Origin: Nephrocerus scutellatus
Lineage: Eukaryota > Arthropoda > Insecta > Diptera > Pipunculidae
Direction: 5' to 3'
Length of the DNA stretch: 64,000 nucleotides
Assembly (NCBI GenBank): GCA_947095585.1
Contig: OX352763.1
Coordinates: 113,129,908-113,193,907 of the forward strand
The notes beneath the pieces are model-generated. The model worked only from the letters and a program-made list of their open reading frames with translations, was not told the origin of the DNA and made no database searches. The first letter of the stretch is position 1, and each line of letters starts with the position of its first letter. Position numbers and translations under genes: made by a program. Positions 1 to 10,140 of this stretch are shown here, piece by piece.

Positions 1-165
1 GTGAATGAGAAAGAAACTCTCATTCATTTTCTTTGCAAATGTCCGGCACTTGTGGCTTTTAGTTTCGACAAACTAGTTATTCCCTTCTTTTCTGACCTGA
101 AGGAGCTTTCAGAGTACGGCATCACAGATCTGATATCGTACCTTAATGCTAGAGTTGGGATATAA
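1..165 (+). pseudogene. 3' end of R1/LOA-like non-LTR retrotransposon ORF2 (partial)
   Basis: Frame 1 is open from the window edge to a TAA at 163-165. It encodes the extreme C-terminus of a non-LTR ORF2. The zinc-knuckle-like segment HFLCKCPAL (near residue 9) is followed by a hydrophobic and acidic tail ending in YLNARVGI. In R1- and LOA-type elements this knuckle follows the RNase H domain. Everything upstream lies outside the window, so the copy may be truncated or continue. The tail and 3' UTR (to about 240) are repeated at 61736-61870, which supports a real element 3' end. Family assignment is from motif recognition only. Confidence 0.6.
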
Positions 166-394
166 ATACACACAACCATTTTTCGTTGCATTGGGTCTCC
201 TGAGGACTGTGGAAGCAAAACGACACTCGATAGCGCTATTTGAGGACCTCGCCAAATCAGCGAGGACCGCTACTCTACCTTTCTAGATAGGGTTGGTTTT
301 TACCTGATATTGCGGGTGCCTTGGGGGATATTGTGCGGTATGATATAGTTGAATCTTTAGATGTGCTGAGGACGGAGAGGGGATATTTTTAGTT

Positions 395-745
395 GGTTGA
401 CTGGTGGTTTTAGGCCTTGAGGTGTTGGAGGGAATCTTGGGGTATTTGATGGTCTTTTGTGGTGTTTGGGTATCTTTGGTGGTCTTGGTTAGGTGGGGCC
501 TTGGGGTGTAGGGGTCTTGAAGGAGACTTGAGTGGGGTCTTGAGTCGGATTTCTATGGGAGTATTGAGGAAGTCTAAAGGGGGTCTTCGATGGATCTTCA
601 AGTGGTTTTAATGGGGGTCTTATTGCGGTATTGAGACGGTTTCGTGGGGTGTGGAGGGTGGTGGGGGGTTTTGAGTGATATTTATGGAGTATTCAAGAGG
701 TTCTTCAAGGGGTCTTGAGGGATGTATTGAGTAGTTTATTGAGCA
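395..745. repeat. GTCTTGAG-type minisatellite, copy A
   Basis: Degenerate G/T-rich tandem repeat with a unit of roughly 11-13 bp around GTCTTGAGGTGG. The other strand reads as CCxCTCAAGACC and gives spurious Lys/Thr/Pro-rich frames. It lies about 230 bp beyond the stop codon of the R1/LOA-like fragment. The same repeat occurs at 59990-60775 and 61884-62010. Confidence 0.75.
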
Positions 746-2110
746 GAATTCTGTCATATTTTTAAAGTGATCAGAGAAGAGGTCATACAACGAATTGTTT
801 TCATAAATATCATATTTATATGAATTTTCAGAACATATAGTCCTAAAATGTTGCTTATCAGTTTGGTATTTAAAGAAAACAAGAACTGCGATATACTTTC
901 CACTTTTCACAATAAAAAGCGAGTTGTACTTAAAAAAGGGTAACATTTCTGAGACTTTATGAGGTTGAAGCAACTAAACTAACTACTAAATTAATTTCCC
1001 CTGAGCACAACTGTAAATACCATGCAACGAAATTGACAAATTATCCAAATGTCCATCCACATGTCAATTGGCATGTGAATGAGTTTTTCTTCACCCCCGA
1101 ACAGCCAAACTGTGTACTTTTTAACCTGAAAGGATTTATTTGCTTCACAGTTAGAGAAGAGAAAGCGTTCCACTGTCAATATCGTTAAATTATACAAAAG
1201 TCACTCACTTGTCATTATTTAATGTACACGAATCCTTGAACATAGACCGATAAAACGAATCAATACAAACGCACCTCAAAGAAAGATGTTAACCTTAACC
1301 AGAATAAAGCAGAGATTGCAAAAGGAAAGAATTCCCAAGCGTTCTAGGAAATCTGCAAGATAACGCCATAAATTTCCCTCTATCAAAGTTTGCTCAAGGT
1401 TCAGGTTGGAGGTGTTTCATTGTTAGCGTATCGTATACCTGCCAAGTTGTGGAGGTTTTTTTATTTAGAGTTGTATCCTTAACCTTTTTTTTCTGGAATT
1501 CGTAATCAAAAGTCTACCCAGCTTTTGTGTGTGTTTTGTGTAGGTTATGTTTTCTCTGTTGCCTAACAATGGAATTTATAAGCCAACATAATAATAACAA
1601 CAACACCAACAACAAAAGAAGATAAATTCTTGACACATATCCAGTCAAAAGTCTCTGGTTCGATTCATAACAGCAACCATACGCTGGGGAATTCCTTTCA
1701 TTCCTTCTTCTCATCAGAATTTTTTTTCCTGTCCGCCCAATCGTGAACTGGAAGGACTTTTGAGTAAAAATATTTTCCTGGAGATGAGTTCATGACATGC
1801 AAAATTTTGTGCCAAAAGTTACAAGCGGAGCGTCGAAATGCGATTTCGTCTGGAGAAGCAGAATTGAAGTTACATACAAAATTTTGACAGATTGCGAATT
1901 TTAATTGGGACCCTGGAGTGTAGACTTAGCGGCACACTGATGATGATATGGAAGAGAAGATATATTTTACGAAACGATATCTGTTTATTACGTAAAAGGA
2001 TGATTGATCGATGTGCTACAGAGAGGAGCTTAAACGTTGGAGGTTTCATTTCAGAAAAACTTTTTCTAACTAAAAAAACATAAAGGAACGTTATAAGTAT
2101 GCGAGCCATA
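746..2110. other. No gene recognised
   Basis: AT-rich sequence with only short, unconvincing open frames on both strands and no conserved motif that I recognise. It includes an A/C-rich stretch near 1590-1625 and no clear element boundary. Confidence 0.5.
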
Positions 2111-3355
2111 CACAGAAACACAGAAACACAACAACGCAGAACCACAGAAACACAAGAAACACAAGAAACACAGAAACACAGAAACACAGAAACACAGAAG
2201 CACAGAAACACAGAAGCAAAGAAGCACAGAAACACAAAACCACAGACGCACAGAAGAACGAAAGGGCAGAAACACAGAAACACAGAAACGCAGAAACACA
2301 AGAAACACAGAAACGCAGAAACACAGAAGCACAGAAACAGAGAAACACAGAAGCAAAGAAGCACAGAAACACATAAACGCAGAAACAAAAGAAACACAGA
2401 AACGCAGAAACACAGAAGCACAGAAACAGAGAAACACAGAAGCAAAGAAGCACAGAAACGCAGAAACACAAGAAACGCAGAAACATAGAAGCACAGAAAC
2501 AGAGAAACACAGAAGCAAAGAAGCACAGAAACACAAGAAACACAAGAAACACAGAAACAAAGAAACGCAGAAACACAAGAAACACAAGAAACGCAAAAAC
2601 ATAGAAGCACAGAAACAGAGAAACACAGAAGCACAGAAACAGAGAAACACCGAAGCAAAGAAGCACAGAAACACATAAACGCAGAAACAAAAGAAACACA
2701 GAAACGCAGAAACACAGAAGCACAGAAACAGAGAAACACAGAAGCAAAGAAGCACAGAAACGCAGAAACACAAGAAACGCAGAAACATAGAAGCACAGAA
2801 ACAGAGAAACACAGAAGCAAAGAAGCACAGAAACACAAGAAACACAGAAACAAAGAAACGCAGAAACACAAGAAACACAAGAAACGCAGAAACATAGAAG
2901 CACAGAAACAGAGAAACACAGAAGCAAAGAAGCAAAGAAGCACAGAAACACAAGAAACACAAGAAATACAGAAACAAAGAAACGCAGAAACACAAGAAAC
3001 ACAGAAACGCAGAAACACAGAAGCACAGAAACAGAGAAACACAGAAGCAAAGAAGCACAGAAACAGAGAAACACAGAAGCAAAGAAGCACAGAAACACAG
3101 AAACGCAGAAACACAGAAGCACAGAAACAGAGAAACACAGAAGCAAAGAAGCACAGAAACACAGAAACGCAGAAACACAGAAGCACAGAAACAGAGAAAC
3201 ACAGAAGCAAAGAAGCACAGAAACGCAGAAACACAAGAAACGCAGAAACATAGAAGCACAGAAACAGAGAAACACAGAAGCAAAGAAGCACAGAAACACA
3301 AAACCACAAACGCATAAAAGAACAAAAGGGCAGAAACACAGAAACGCAGAAACAC
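2111..3355. repeat. 8-bp minisatellite (CAGAAACA), about 1.25 kb
   Basis: Tandem array whose basic unit is CAGAAACA with variants CAGAAGCA, GAGAAACA, AAGAAGCA and a 9-bp form CAAGAAACA. A higher-order block of about 40 bp (CAGAAGCA CAGAAACA GAGA..., then CAGAAGCA AAGAAGCA) recurs about 12 times. A sequence containing ACAAAACCACA and GGGCAGAAAC occurs near both 2233-2285 and 3297-3345, so the array has also been duplicated on a ~1-kb scale. The unit has few stops and is not a multiple of three, so long frames are open on both strands. They are low complexity and not genes. Confidence 0.95.
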
Positions 3356-6240
3356 TGCTCTGCTATGCAGTAGTCATGCGAAGTTGCAATCTTCATCTCA
3401 AATAGTCCTTGTGCAAGAGCCATGGGTATATCGTGGACGTATCTTTGGCTTAGGCATGATTATTTGGGGCACTGTCTTTTATCATGAAGGCAGCAAACTT
3501 CCTCGGGCCTGTTTGATTATTGCAAAAATTATCTCAGCCAAATTACTGCGACAGTTCTGTTCTCAAGATCTTGTCGTAGTTAAAATATCTTATCAGATAT
3601 GTAGGAGAAAGGCAGAAATCATTGTGGCATCTGCTTATCTCCCATATGACTCCATTAGCCACTCTCCATCAAGGGAACTGATGGAACTGGTCAGATACTC
3701 TGAATCTAACAATCTGGGTCTAATTGTTGGATGCGATGCGAATTCTCAGCATATCGTCTGGGGAAGCAGCAAATGCAACAACAGAGGACTTCCCTGGTGG
3801 AACAGTGAACTTCAAAAACTTCGCAAAGGTCTCACAGAAGCTTCTCAATAGAGCCTTAAAAGAATATAAGGCAAAAGTAAAGAAGGGCTAGGCTCGAGTC
3901 TTATAGGAACTTCTGCCCCGAAATAAATGAGCTTAGAGAAACAGCAAGGCTCTACAAAATCTTTCAGAAAGACAACAGAGCCAAACTCAACTCACTCAGG
4001 AAATCTGATGGCACTTTCACCAACTCTATGCAGGAAGTCAATGACATTTTACTTCCAGGAAGCAGAGTGCTTAGGAAGACTAATAGTGTCATCTTAGCTC
4101 CAGATGGAAAAAATTTCATCAGATATGAATTTTCTACTTCGTCCTTTAAGGATTTTAAAGCACCATGTCCGGATGGTATATATACCCAATAATGCTGAAA
4201 CATGGTGGTAAGAGACTTCTAAACGAGCTTAAACTGATTTAGACATCTAGTCTGGCCTTCGGGTATGTTCCTACATGTTTACGCAACTACTCACTAGCTA
4301 AAAGCTTCAGACCAATCAGTCTTTCATCATTTGTGCTTAAAGATCTTGAACGCTTGCTTGAGATGTATATAAGGTCGAATGTACTCAAAAGAAATCCCTT
4401 AAATGTGAATCAACACGCCTATCAGCGTGGTAAATCCTGTGAGTCTGCTTTTCATGATCTTGTTTTCAGGACATTCATCATAGGGGTATTTATTGATATT
4501 GACGGAGCTTTTGACAACGCTACCTTTGACATGGCATGGAGTCGAACCAACCTTAACCAGATGGATTCACTACATGCTTTCCCCGTCGGCTTCTTAAGAC
4601 AGGCAAGAATATGGACGATAAAGTTACAGTCGAAGTGGCAAAGGGATGCCCACAAGGTGGAGTTCTTTCGACGCTTCTATGGTGCCTTGTTGTAGATTCT
4701 TTACTCGAAGAAGTTGGTCAATTATAGATGTGCACATACAAGCTTATGCGTACGATATATGTCTTGTTCCATCCAATAAATCCCCCATGGTCGCCTGTAT
4801 AAATCTACAGACTGCTCTGAATCGGTTGGATAATTGGTGTATCAGAAATGGACATTACATTTATTCAATGTAAAACGGCATTTGGTAAATCATGGGGGCT
4901 GAGTGCGAAAATGGTACACTGGTTGTACTTAACGATATTCAGACCCATTCTCACCTATGCGGCAGTTGTTTGGTGGCCAAGAGCTTGTCTGAAAATGGCT
5001 AAGAGGACACTAAGCAAATTGCAAAGTAACGTCTGCCTTGTATTAATGAGCACAATGCGCTCTACATCGGCAGATGCTCTCAATACACTGCTAAATCTGC
5101 CACCTCTGGATGTAGTTATTCAGATGGAAGGGGTAAAAGCTATGTGTCGACTTGAGCATAAGAGTGGGCATGGAAACATATTCCAAAAGCTTTCGGAACA
5201 AATGCCTATGCTTCTGATGCCTGTGGACAGTACTGTACCATTTCTCATGTTCAAAAGAGGATATATAGTTCAATACCCTAGCAGGGAATGTTGGAAAAAT
5301 TCAACTGAGATCCTTAGGGAATTCGAACCCACATTCTGCACTGACGGTTCTCTTACCGATGAAGGAACTGGCGCAGGATGGTTGTCAGATGAGAATTCTA
5401 AGGAGTCATTCGCACTTGGAAAATGGCCTAACTGTTTTTCAAACAGAAATATTTGCTATTTTACAAGTTGCCAACTGGGCTGTTTCTAAAAGGATACAAG
5501 GACGAAACTTTTCAATATGCAGTGACAGTCAAGCTGCTCTACTAGCACTGGAATCATCTTGTGTCAATTCGGAGATTGTTCTAGAAGGTAAGAGAAGACT
5601 GAATGGAATTCAGTCACTCTTATCTGGGTTCCGGGACATACAGGAATAAAAGGAAATCAATTTGCTAATGCACTTGCAAGAAGTGGTTCTTCCGATACTC
5701 CTACTGGTTCGGAACCAATGTAAGGCTTGAGTCAGGTAAGCTTAAATATTGGTATTCGATGATTTATGGAAGCCGAACGTAGAATGTAGCCGATGTAGAA
5801 CGAACAAGCACTTTGTCCATAGGGCGAACAAAAACGCCGCTAAGTTCATTTTGGGAATATCCAAAAGGAACTGTCGGAGCATGGTCGGTTTGCTTACAGG
5901 ACATAGCCCGACTGGAAGTCATATGTTCATGTTGGGACTTATATTGGATCTAATATGTAAGTCTTGCCTGGAGGAAGAAGAAACAACTAAACATTTCCTC
6001 TGTAGATGTCCTGCTTACTCCAAGCTACAGGTGAACGTTTTTGAAATAGGATATAATAACGATCGAAGAAGAACTTCGGTCGTTGAAACTAGAACAAGTC
6101 CTTCGCTACCTTAAAGTAACGAAGAGATTTGAATACTGAACTTACTGGGAACGCGAATACAATGGACCGATGGTCTGAGTGCTCTGGTGTGGGTTTTCTC
6201 GGATTATCACACCAACACACTACAACTATATATATATCTT
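3353..6240 (+). pseudogene. LOA-like non-LTR retrotransposon, degenerate ORF2
   Basis: A long ORF2 relic read in several frames. Domains in order: APE-type endonuclease (3357-3790; LVQEPW, GCDANSQH, WGSSKCNNRG); a linker starting PWWNSEL (3795-4140); reverse transcriptase (4140-4870; PDGI, AKSFRPISL, NQHAYQRGKS, DIDGAFDN); RNase H (5335-5700; CTDGS, then an EIFAIL glutamate, CSDSQAAL, WVPGHTG); and a C-terminal zinc knuckle (5960-6015; C-x-C before PAY). A stop lies at 6137-6139, followed by about 100 bp of 3' UTR. The catalytic YADD box is changed to YAYD (about 4743). Frameshifts lie near 3835, 4660, 4870 and 5440. The endonuclease is cut after WGSS/NNRG and joined straight to the linker, an internal deletion. 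The 5' end abuts the 8-bp minisatellite. The copy is dead. The clade call is from motif resemblance. Confidence 0.85.
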
Positions 6241-6883
6241 AGTGAGCGAAAGTGAATTATGGTTGAGTCTTGAGGTTCATTATGTTTTTTAAAAAGAGTA
6301 TTTCAATTATTTCCTGGATTTTGCTCGAGCTAATGTGAATCAAAGTAGCGAAAATCCTTAATTTAAGCGATTGCATGCAACCTTGGTTGATTGCATGAGT
6401 TATTAAAGAGGTTAAGGTGTGCATGTATTACCCACTTATGCCTTAGTGCTAAAGTGCTTAATGTTTTTACAAATCAACACCACAAAATCCGTAAATAAGC
6501 TTTTAAAGAAAAATCCTTGAGCGTTTGCTGCTTTGATCGTTAGAAAGTGAGTGTGAAAGAATTCTAGTAATATGCATTTTGAAGTAAAAGCAAAAGAATT
6601 AGCCATTCATAAGTGGGTACCCATATGCGAAGCTAAACAAATAAACACAATAAACCCCTTTTGAGATTCCCTTGTAAAAATCCTTGTCCGCTTACTTAAA
6701 GTAATAATACTTACAGAGGCATTTCACTTACATCCAAGGATACCGGTAAAAAATTGTGTGTAAAAGCTACAAGTACGAAGCACTTTACAAATACTTTGGT
6801 GATGGCTACCAATTTTAGCTGATTTGGCTACTTCCACTTGCAGCGTATGGTAAAAGCTGATCATTGTTCACTTTATATAAATA
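6241..6883. other. No gene recognised
   Basis: AT-rich sequence following the LOA-like 3' UTR. It holds only short frames without recognisable motifs, and ends at the Helitron-like CTAG terminus at 6884. Confidence 0.5.
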
Positions 6884-6964
6884 CTAGATGTTCCCGAGCG
6901 CTTTGCTACCCGCACACATAAACCCACGGCGCCTTCCTTTTACCATCGCGTGGTGTAGGGTGTA
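6884..6964 (-). mobile_element. Helitron-like 3' terminus (CTAG), copy 1
   Basis: On the minus strand the sequence runs through GGGTAGCAAAGCGCTCGGG to CATCTAG followed by T. Ending in CTAG with a T next to it matches the CTRR-T rule for Helitron 3' ends. The same terminal sequence, with a better hairpin, occurs at 8313-8360. No Rep/helicase coding is present, so this would be a non-autonomous or fragmentary copy. The 5' end is not identified. Confidence 0.5.
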
Positions 6965-7065
6965 CTATCACTATCACTACATAGTATAAAACAAAGTCGC
7001 TTTCTCTGTCCCTATATCCCTATGTATGCTTAGATCTTTAAAACTACGCAACGGATTTTGATGCG
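6965..7065 (+). repeat. Left arm of a ~100-bp inverted repeat
   Basis: About 100 bp beginning near CTATCACTATCACTACATAG and ending GGATTTTGATGCG. It is nearly perfectly complementary to 7351-7449. The 285-bp spacer has no gene. It may be two opposed copies of one dispersed repeat or a fold-back element. Confidence 0.85.
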
Positions 7066-7350
7066 TAAAAAGTAAATGACAAAAAAATGTTATTGTGGGA
7101 TATCCATAAGAGATAGACATATACCATCGCGGAGTTTTCTGTAGACCTTTTCAATGTGTACAATACTTATTACATTATTTTGATAAATCTCGTAGGGTTC
7201 AGCCTGCGTTTGCAATGTAAGCGGAAAAAATGTAATTATTTACGACATCACATTAGAAACCTCAAAAATAACAGTATTTCTCTACTATTTAATGGATGTT
7301 ATTATACATATAAACCTTCCTCTTCAATCACTCTATCTATTAAAAAAAAC

Positions 7351-7449
7351 CGCATCAAAATCCGTTGCGTAGTTTTAAAGATCTAAGCATACATAGGGAT
7401 ATAGGGACAGAGAAAGCGGCTTTGTTTTATACTATGATGATAGTGATAA
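7351..7449 (-). repeat. Right arm of the ~100-bp inverted repeat
   Basis: Reverse complement of 6965-7065 with only a few mismatches; it shares the segment ACAAAG(T/C)CGCTTTCTCTG. A short open frame at 7156-7386 crosses this arm and is not a gene. Confidence 0.85.
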
Positions 7450-7799
7450 CACATTGAGAAATCAAACTGGGCAACACTTTTCTTATAACATCCGAAACCA
7501 GTCATCTATCTAATTATACAGGGTGTCCCCTAATTTGTCAAGGATAATTTGGTAAATGATTCTTGGGTATATTCTAAGGAAAAAATCGTTCTACAGTAAG
7601 GGTCTATCTCCAATGTTGACATCATTTTTTGGGGATATAAGAAAAAGCTTACTTTGGTGTACTCTGAACCATGTTAATGGAAATTGGTCTGTTAATACTA
7701 ATGGTAGAAACTTCTTTTAGGACTTTATTTTTAGAAAAAAATAATAGCCCTTGTAACTGTGTTTAAATAAAATCGATATCATGTTAAATTTTCTATTTT

Positions 7800-7975
7800 A
7801 ACTTCGCTTGCCCGTGGCTGGCGGACTGTAATCAATTTTTAACCTATTTCCCAAAGCCCGGTTTTATTGCAATTTAGCACACATGTATATTTCCGGTGAC
7901 AATACTTTCTATTAAAATTTGAGAGTGCTCGGGTCCCGTGGTCGGGGGGGCTCCCATACGAATTTTTTTCCCCGG
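7800..7975 (+). repeat. Dispersed repeat C, copy 1
   Basis: Contains AACCTATTTCCCAAAGCC, CACACATGTATATTTCCGG and GGGGGCTCCCATAC. Matching segments occur in the same order at 25615-25735. Both copies lie close to a ~116-bp tandem array, so the repeat may belong to one composite element. Confidence 0.7.
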
Positions 7976-8164
7976 CATCAGATCATACTATCATGACTGT
8001 GTTCTGCGTGCGTTGTGCGCTGTGTGCAGCGCTGCTTGCTTTACGAATGGAGTTGTTTTGTTGTTGGGTTGCAGTGCTTCGTATTCGTTTTTATTTTTCA
8101 GCACTTATAGTGGAATTAAGTATTTTTTTGGTTATTCGAGAATTTACATGAACAATTTTAAGTA

Positions 8165-8308
8165 TTGTTACGAAAAATACTTAGTAGCGCAGATAATTGA
8201 ATTCGAATCCTAAGATAAATTGCAATGTACATACAAATGGGCAAATAGGCTCTGAATTAGAATGAAGCACTTTTGAATAGCATACTTTTAGGCTGTACGA
8301 TTTATTAG
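8165..8308 (-). mobile_element. LTR-B fragment (3' part of a long terminal repeat)
   Basis: The minus strand ends in TTTTTCGTAACA, a TG...CA-style LTR end. It aligns over about 140 bp with 43540-43683, sharing TAATCTAA, CCTAAAA(G/A)TATGCT, GTACATTGC and ATTATCTGC. The match stops at the Helitron-like CTAG at 8313, as if that element interrupted the LTR. Confidence 0.6.
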
Positions 8309-8312
8309 ATTA

Positions 8313-8360
8313 CTAGCTGTTCCCGGGCGCTTTGCCACCCGCACACATGAACCCCCGGGG
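8313..8360 (-). mobile_element. Helitron-like 3' terminus with hairpin, copy 2
   Basis: The minus strand reads GGGTGGCAAAGCGCCC, able to form a short GC-rich stem (8325-8340). It is followed 8-9 nt later by CTAG (8313-8316) and then T. A hairpin about 10 nt before CTAG next to T is the classic Helitron 3' end. The 116-bp tandem array at 8511-8975 lies just inside, as in Helentron-associated non-autonomous elements with central tandem repeats. Confidence 0.6.
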
Positions 8361-8510
8361 TGACGGGAGTACTATAGCCTATAACTTTCCTCACCTGCCA
8401 ATAATTTACGTTGACATTTTTTTAAAAAAAACGTTTGTAAATCTGATGTTAAAATTTTATCTTTCTCCCCTTCCATCTATACCTATAACATTCCCCTACC
8501 TACCTACCTT

Positions 8511-8975
8511 ATCTCGACTCCAGCGCCACCTAACGTGCATAAACCAATTAAACTTATCGGAGCACCAAACGAGCATATGGTGTGAATATGAACTAAATTC
8601 AACCATAAACACGAATGTTCCTAACTATCTTGACTCCAGCGCCACCTAACGTGCATAAACCAATTAAACTTCTCGGAGCACCAAACGAGCATATGGTGTG
8701 AATATGAACTAAATTCAACCATAAACACAAATGTTCGTAAATATCTTGACTCCAGCGCCATCTAACGGATTAAAAAAATATAAACTTATCGGAGCACCAA
8801 ACGAACATATGGTGTGAATAGGAACCAAAGCCAACCATGAACACGAATTTTCGTAAATATCTCAACTCCAGCGCCACATAACGGGTAAGAAAAAACCTAA
8901 ACTTATGGGAGCACCAAACGAATATATGGTGTGAATATGGCTTCGAAACGTCCTGTGGTTTAGGAGAGATGAGGC
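8511..8975 (+). repeat. 116-bp tandem array, four units
   Basis: Units start at ATCTCGACTCCAGCGCC-like sequence at about 8511, 8627, 8743 and 8859. Spacing is exactly 116 bp between the first markers. Each unit also carries GGAGCACCAAACGA and ATATGGTGTGAATA. The first two units are almost identical; the fourth is the most diverged and leads into GGTTTAGGAGAGATGAGGCG. The same family forms a decayed array at 24460-25560. Confidence 0.95.
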
Positions 8976-9024
8976 GACATAAAAGCGTTTTATCCATACA
9001 GACAAACAGACAACGGTAATTATG

Positions 9025-9112
9025 TTATTAGGCGATTATTTGTAAATTAATAAACTTGTGTTGTGTTTTATTTGCAAAAATCTTTTACGAAGTAGAAAGC
9101 CTAAATTTCGTA
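9025..9112 (+). mobile_element. LTR-A 3' end fragment
   Basis: Shares the 3' end of the LTRs at 21010-21448 and 22317-22805: AACTTGTGTTGTGTTTTATTT, then GCAAAAATC, then GCCTAAATTTCGTAA. The terminal CA is lost. It lies right after the 116-bp array. Confidence 0.65.
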
Positions 9113-9369
9113 AGAGTATCATAAAATCTATAGGGTTTTTCGCAAACTTGCTGTTGATTTTTATTTCTATTAATGTTACGTTCATAAGAAAAAAATAGTA
9201 AAACGTTATATTTATTACACATTATCTGGAGAAAATGTACCTCAAAGTCAAAAACTAGCATGGACAAGAAAAATGGTATAGGCATAGAAAAATGGATATC
9301 TGAAGACTCAAATAAGATATCAACTTTATTTAAATGCAGTTACAAAGGCAGTTACATGTTTTTCTCTAA

Positions 9370-10140
9370 AATCTCCACTGTCTCCATCTCATTATATTTT
9401 GCACACAACTTCTACTCTCTCTCTATATACATCATCGTTCTCATATTTTTCTCTACAACCTCTACTCTCTCCCTCACTACTTCATGATCATCATATTTAG
9501 CTCTACAACTTCTACTCTCCCTCACTCTCTTACACTCTCTCTCTCTGTCTCTCTCTCTCTCTCTCTATCTCTCTCCACATCATCATCATCCTATTATGCT
9601 TTACAACCTCGACTCTATTCTCTCTCTATCGACTTTATCATCTTCATATTTCGCTCTACAATCCCTACTCTCTTTATCTCTACCTCTCTCTCTACATCAT
9701 TATAATCATATTCAGCCCTACAACTTCTATACTCCCTCTCTGTCCCTCTCACTCGCCCTCTACATAATCATCATCCTATTTTGCTTTATAGCCTCGACTC
9801 TATTATCTCTGTCTATCTACTTTATAGAGCCAAATCTACAATCCCTACTCTCTCTCTCTCTGTCTCTCTCTCTCTCTGTCTCTCAACCTCTATCTCTTTC
9901 TGTCAACCTCTCTCTCTCTACTATCTCCCTCTCTACTTCATGATCATCATATTTAGCTCTACAACTTCTACTCTCTCTTTCACACACTCTCTCTACATAA
10001 TCATCATCTTATTTTGCGTTAAAGCCTCGACTCTATTATCACTGTCTATCTACGTTATCATCATGATATTTGGCTCTATAATCCCTACTCTCTCGCTCTC
10101 TCTTCATTATAATATTTGGCTCTTCAAGCTACAACCGCTA
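9370..10140 (+). repeat. Pyrimidine-rich array with an RTE-tail-like core
   Basis: Tandem, degenerate units alternate (CT)n tracts with a core of the form TCATCATATTTRGCTCTACAA. Cores lie near 9440, 9485, 9588, 9646, 9700, 9765, 9825, 9945, 9998, 10050 and 10105. Two core subtypes alternate: one ends CTTCTACTCT, the other reads CCTATTTTGCTTTA and ends CCTCGACTCTATT. The core matches the terminal sequence of the RTE-like elements at 28690 and 37735 read in the same direction. The Ser/Leu-rich open frames here are low-complexity by-products. Confidence 0.85.

Noticed and set aside
1870..3423. A 517-codon minus-strand open frame and two others over 400 codons
   Set aside because: They are translations of the 8-bp minisatellite in different frames; Cys/Phe/Val/Ser-only composition with no domain.
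8511..8975. CRISPR-like regular repeat spacing
   Set aside because: The whole 116-bp unit is repeated, with no unique spacers, and the sequence is eukaryotic.
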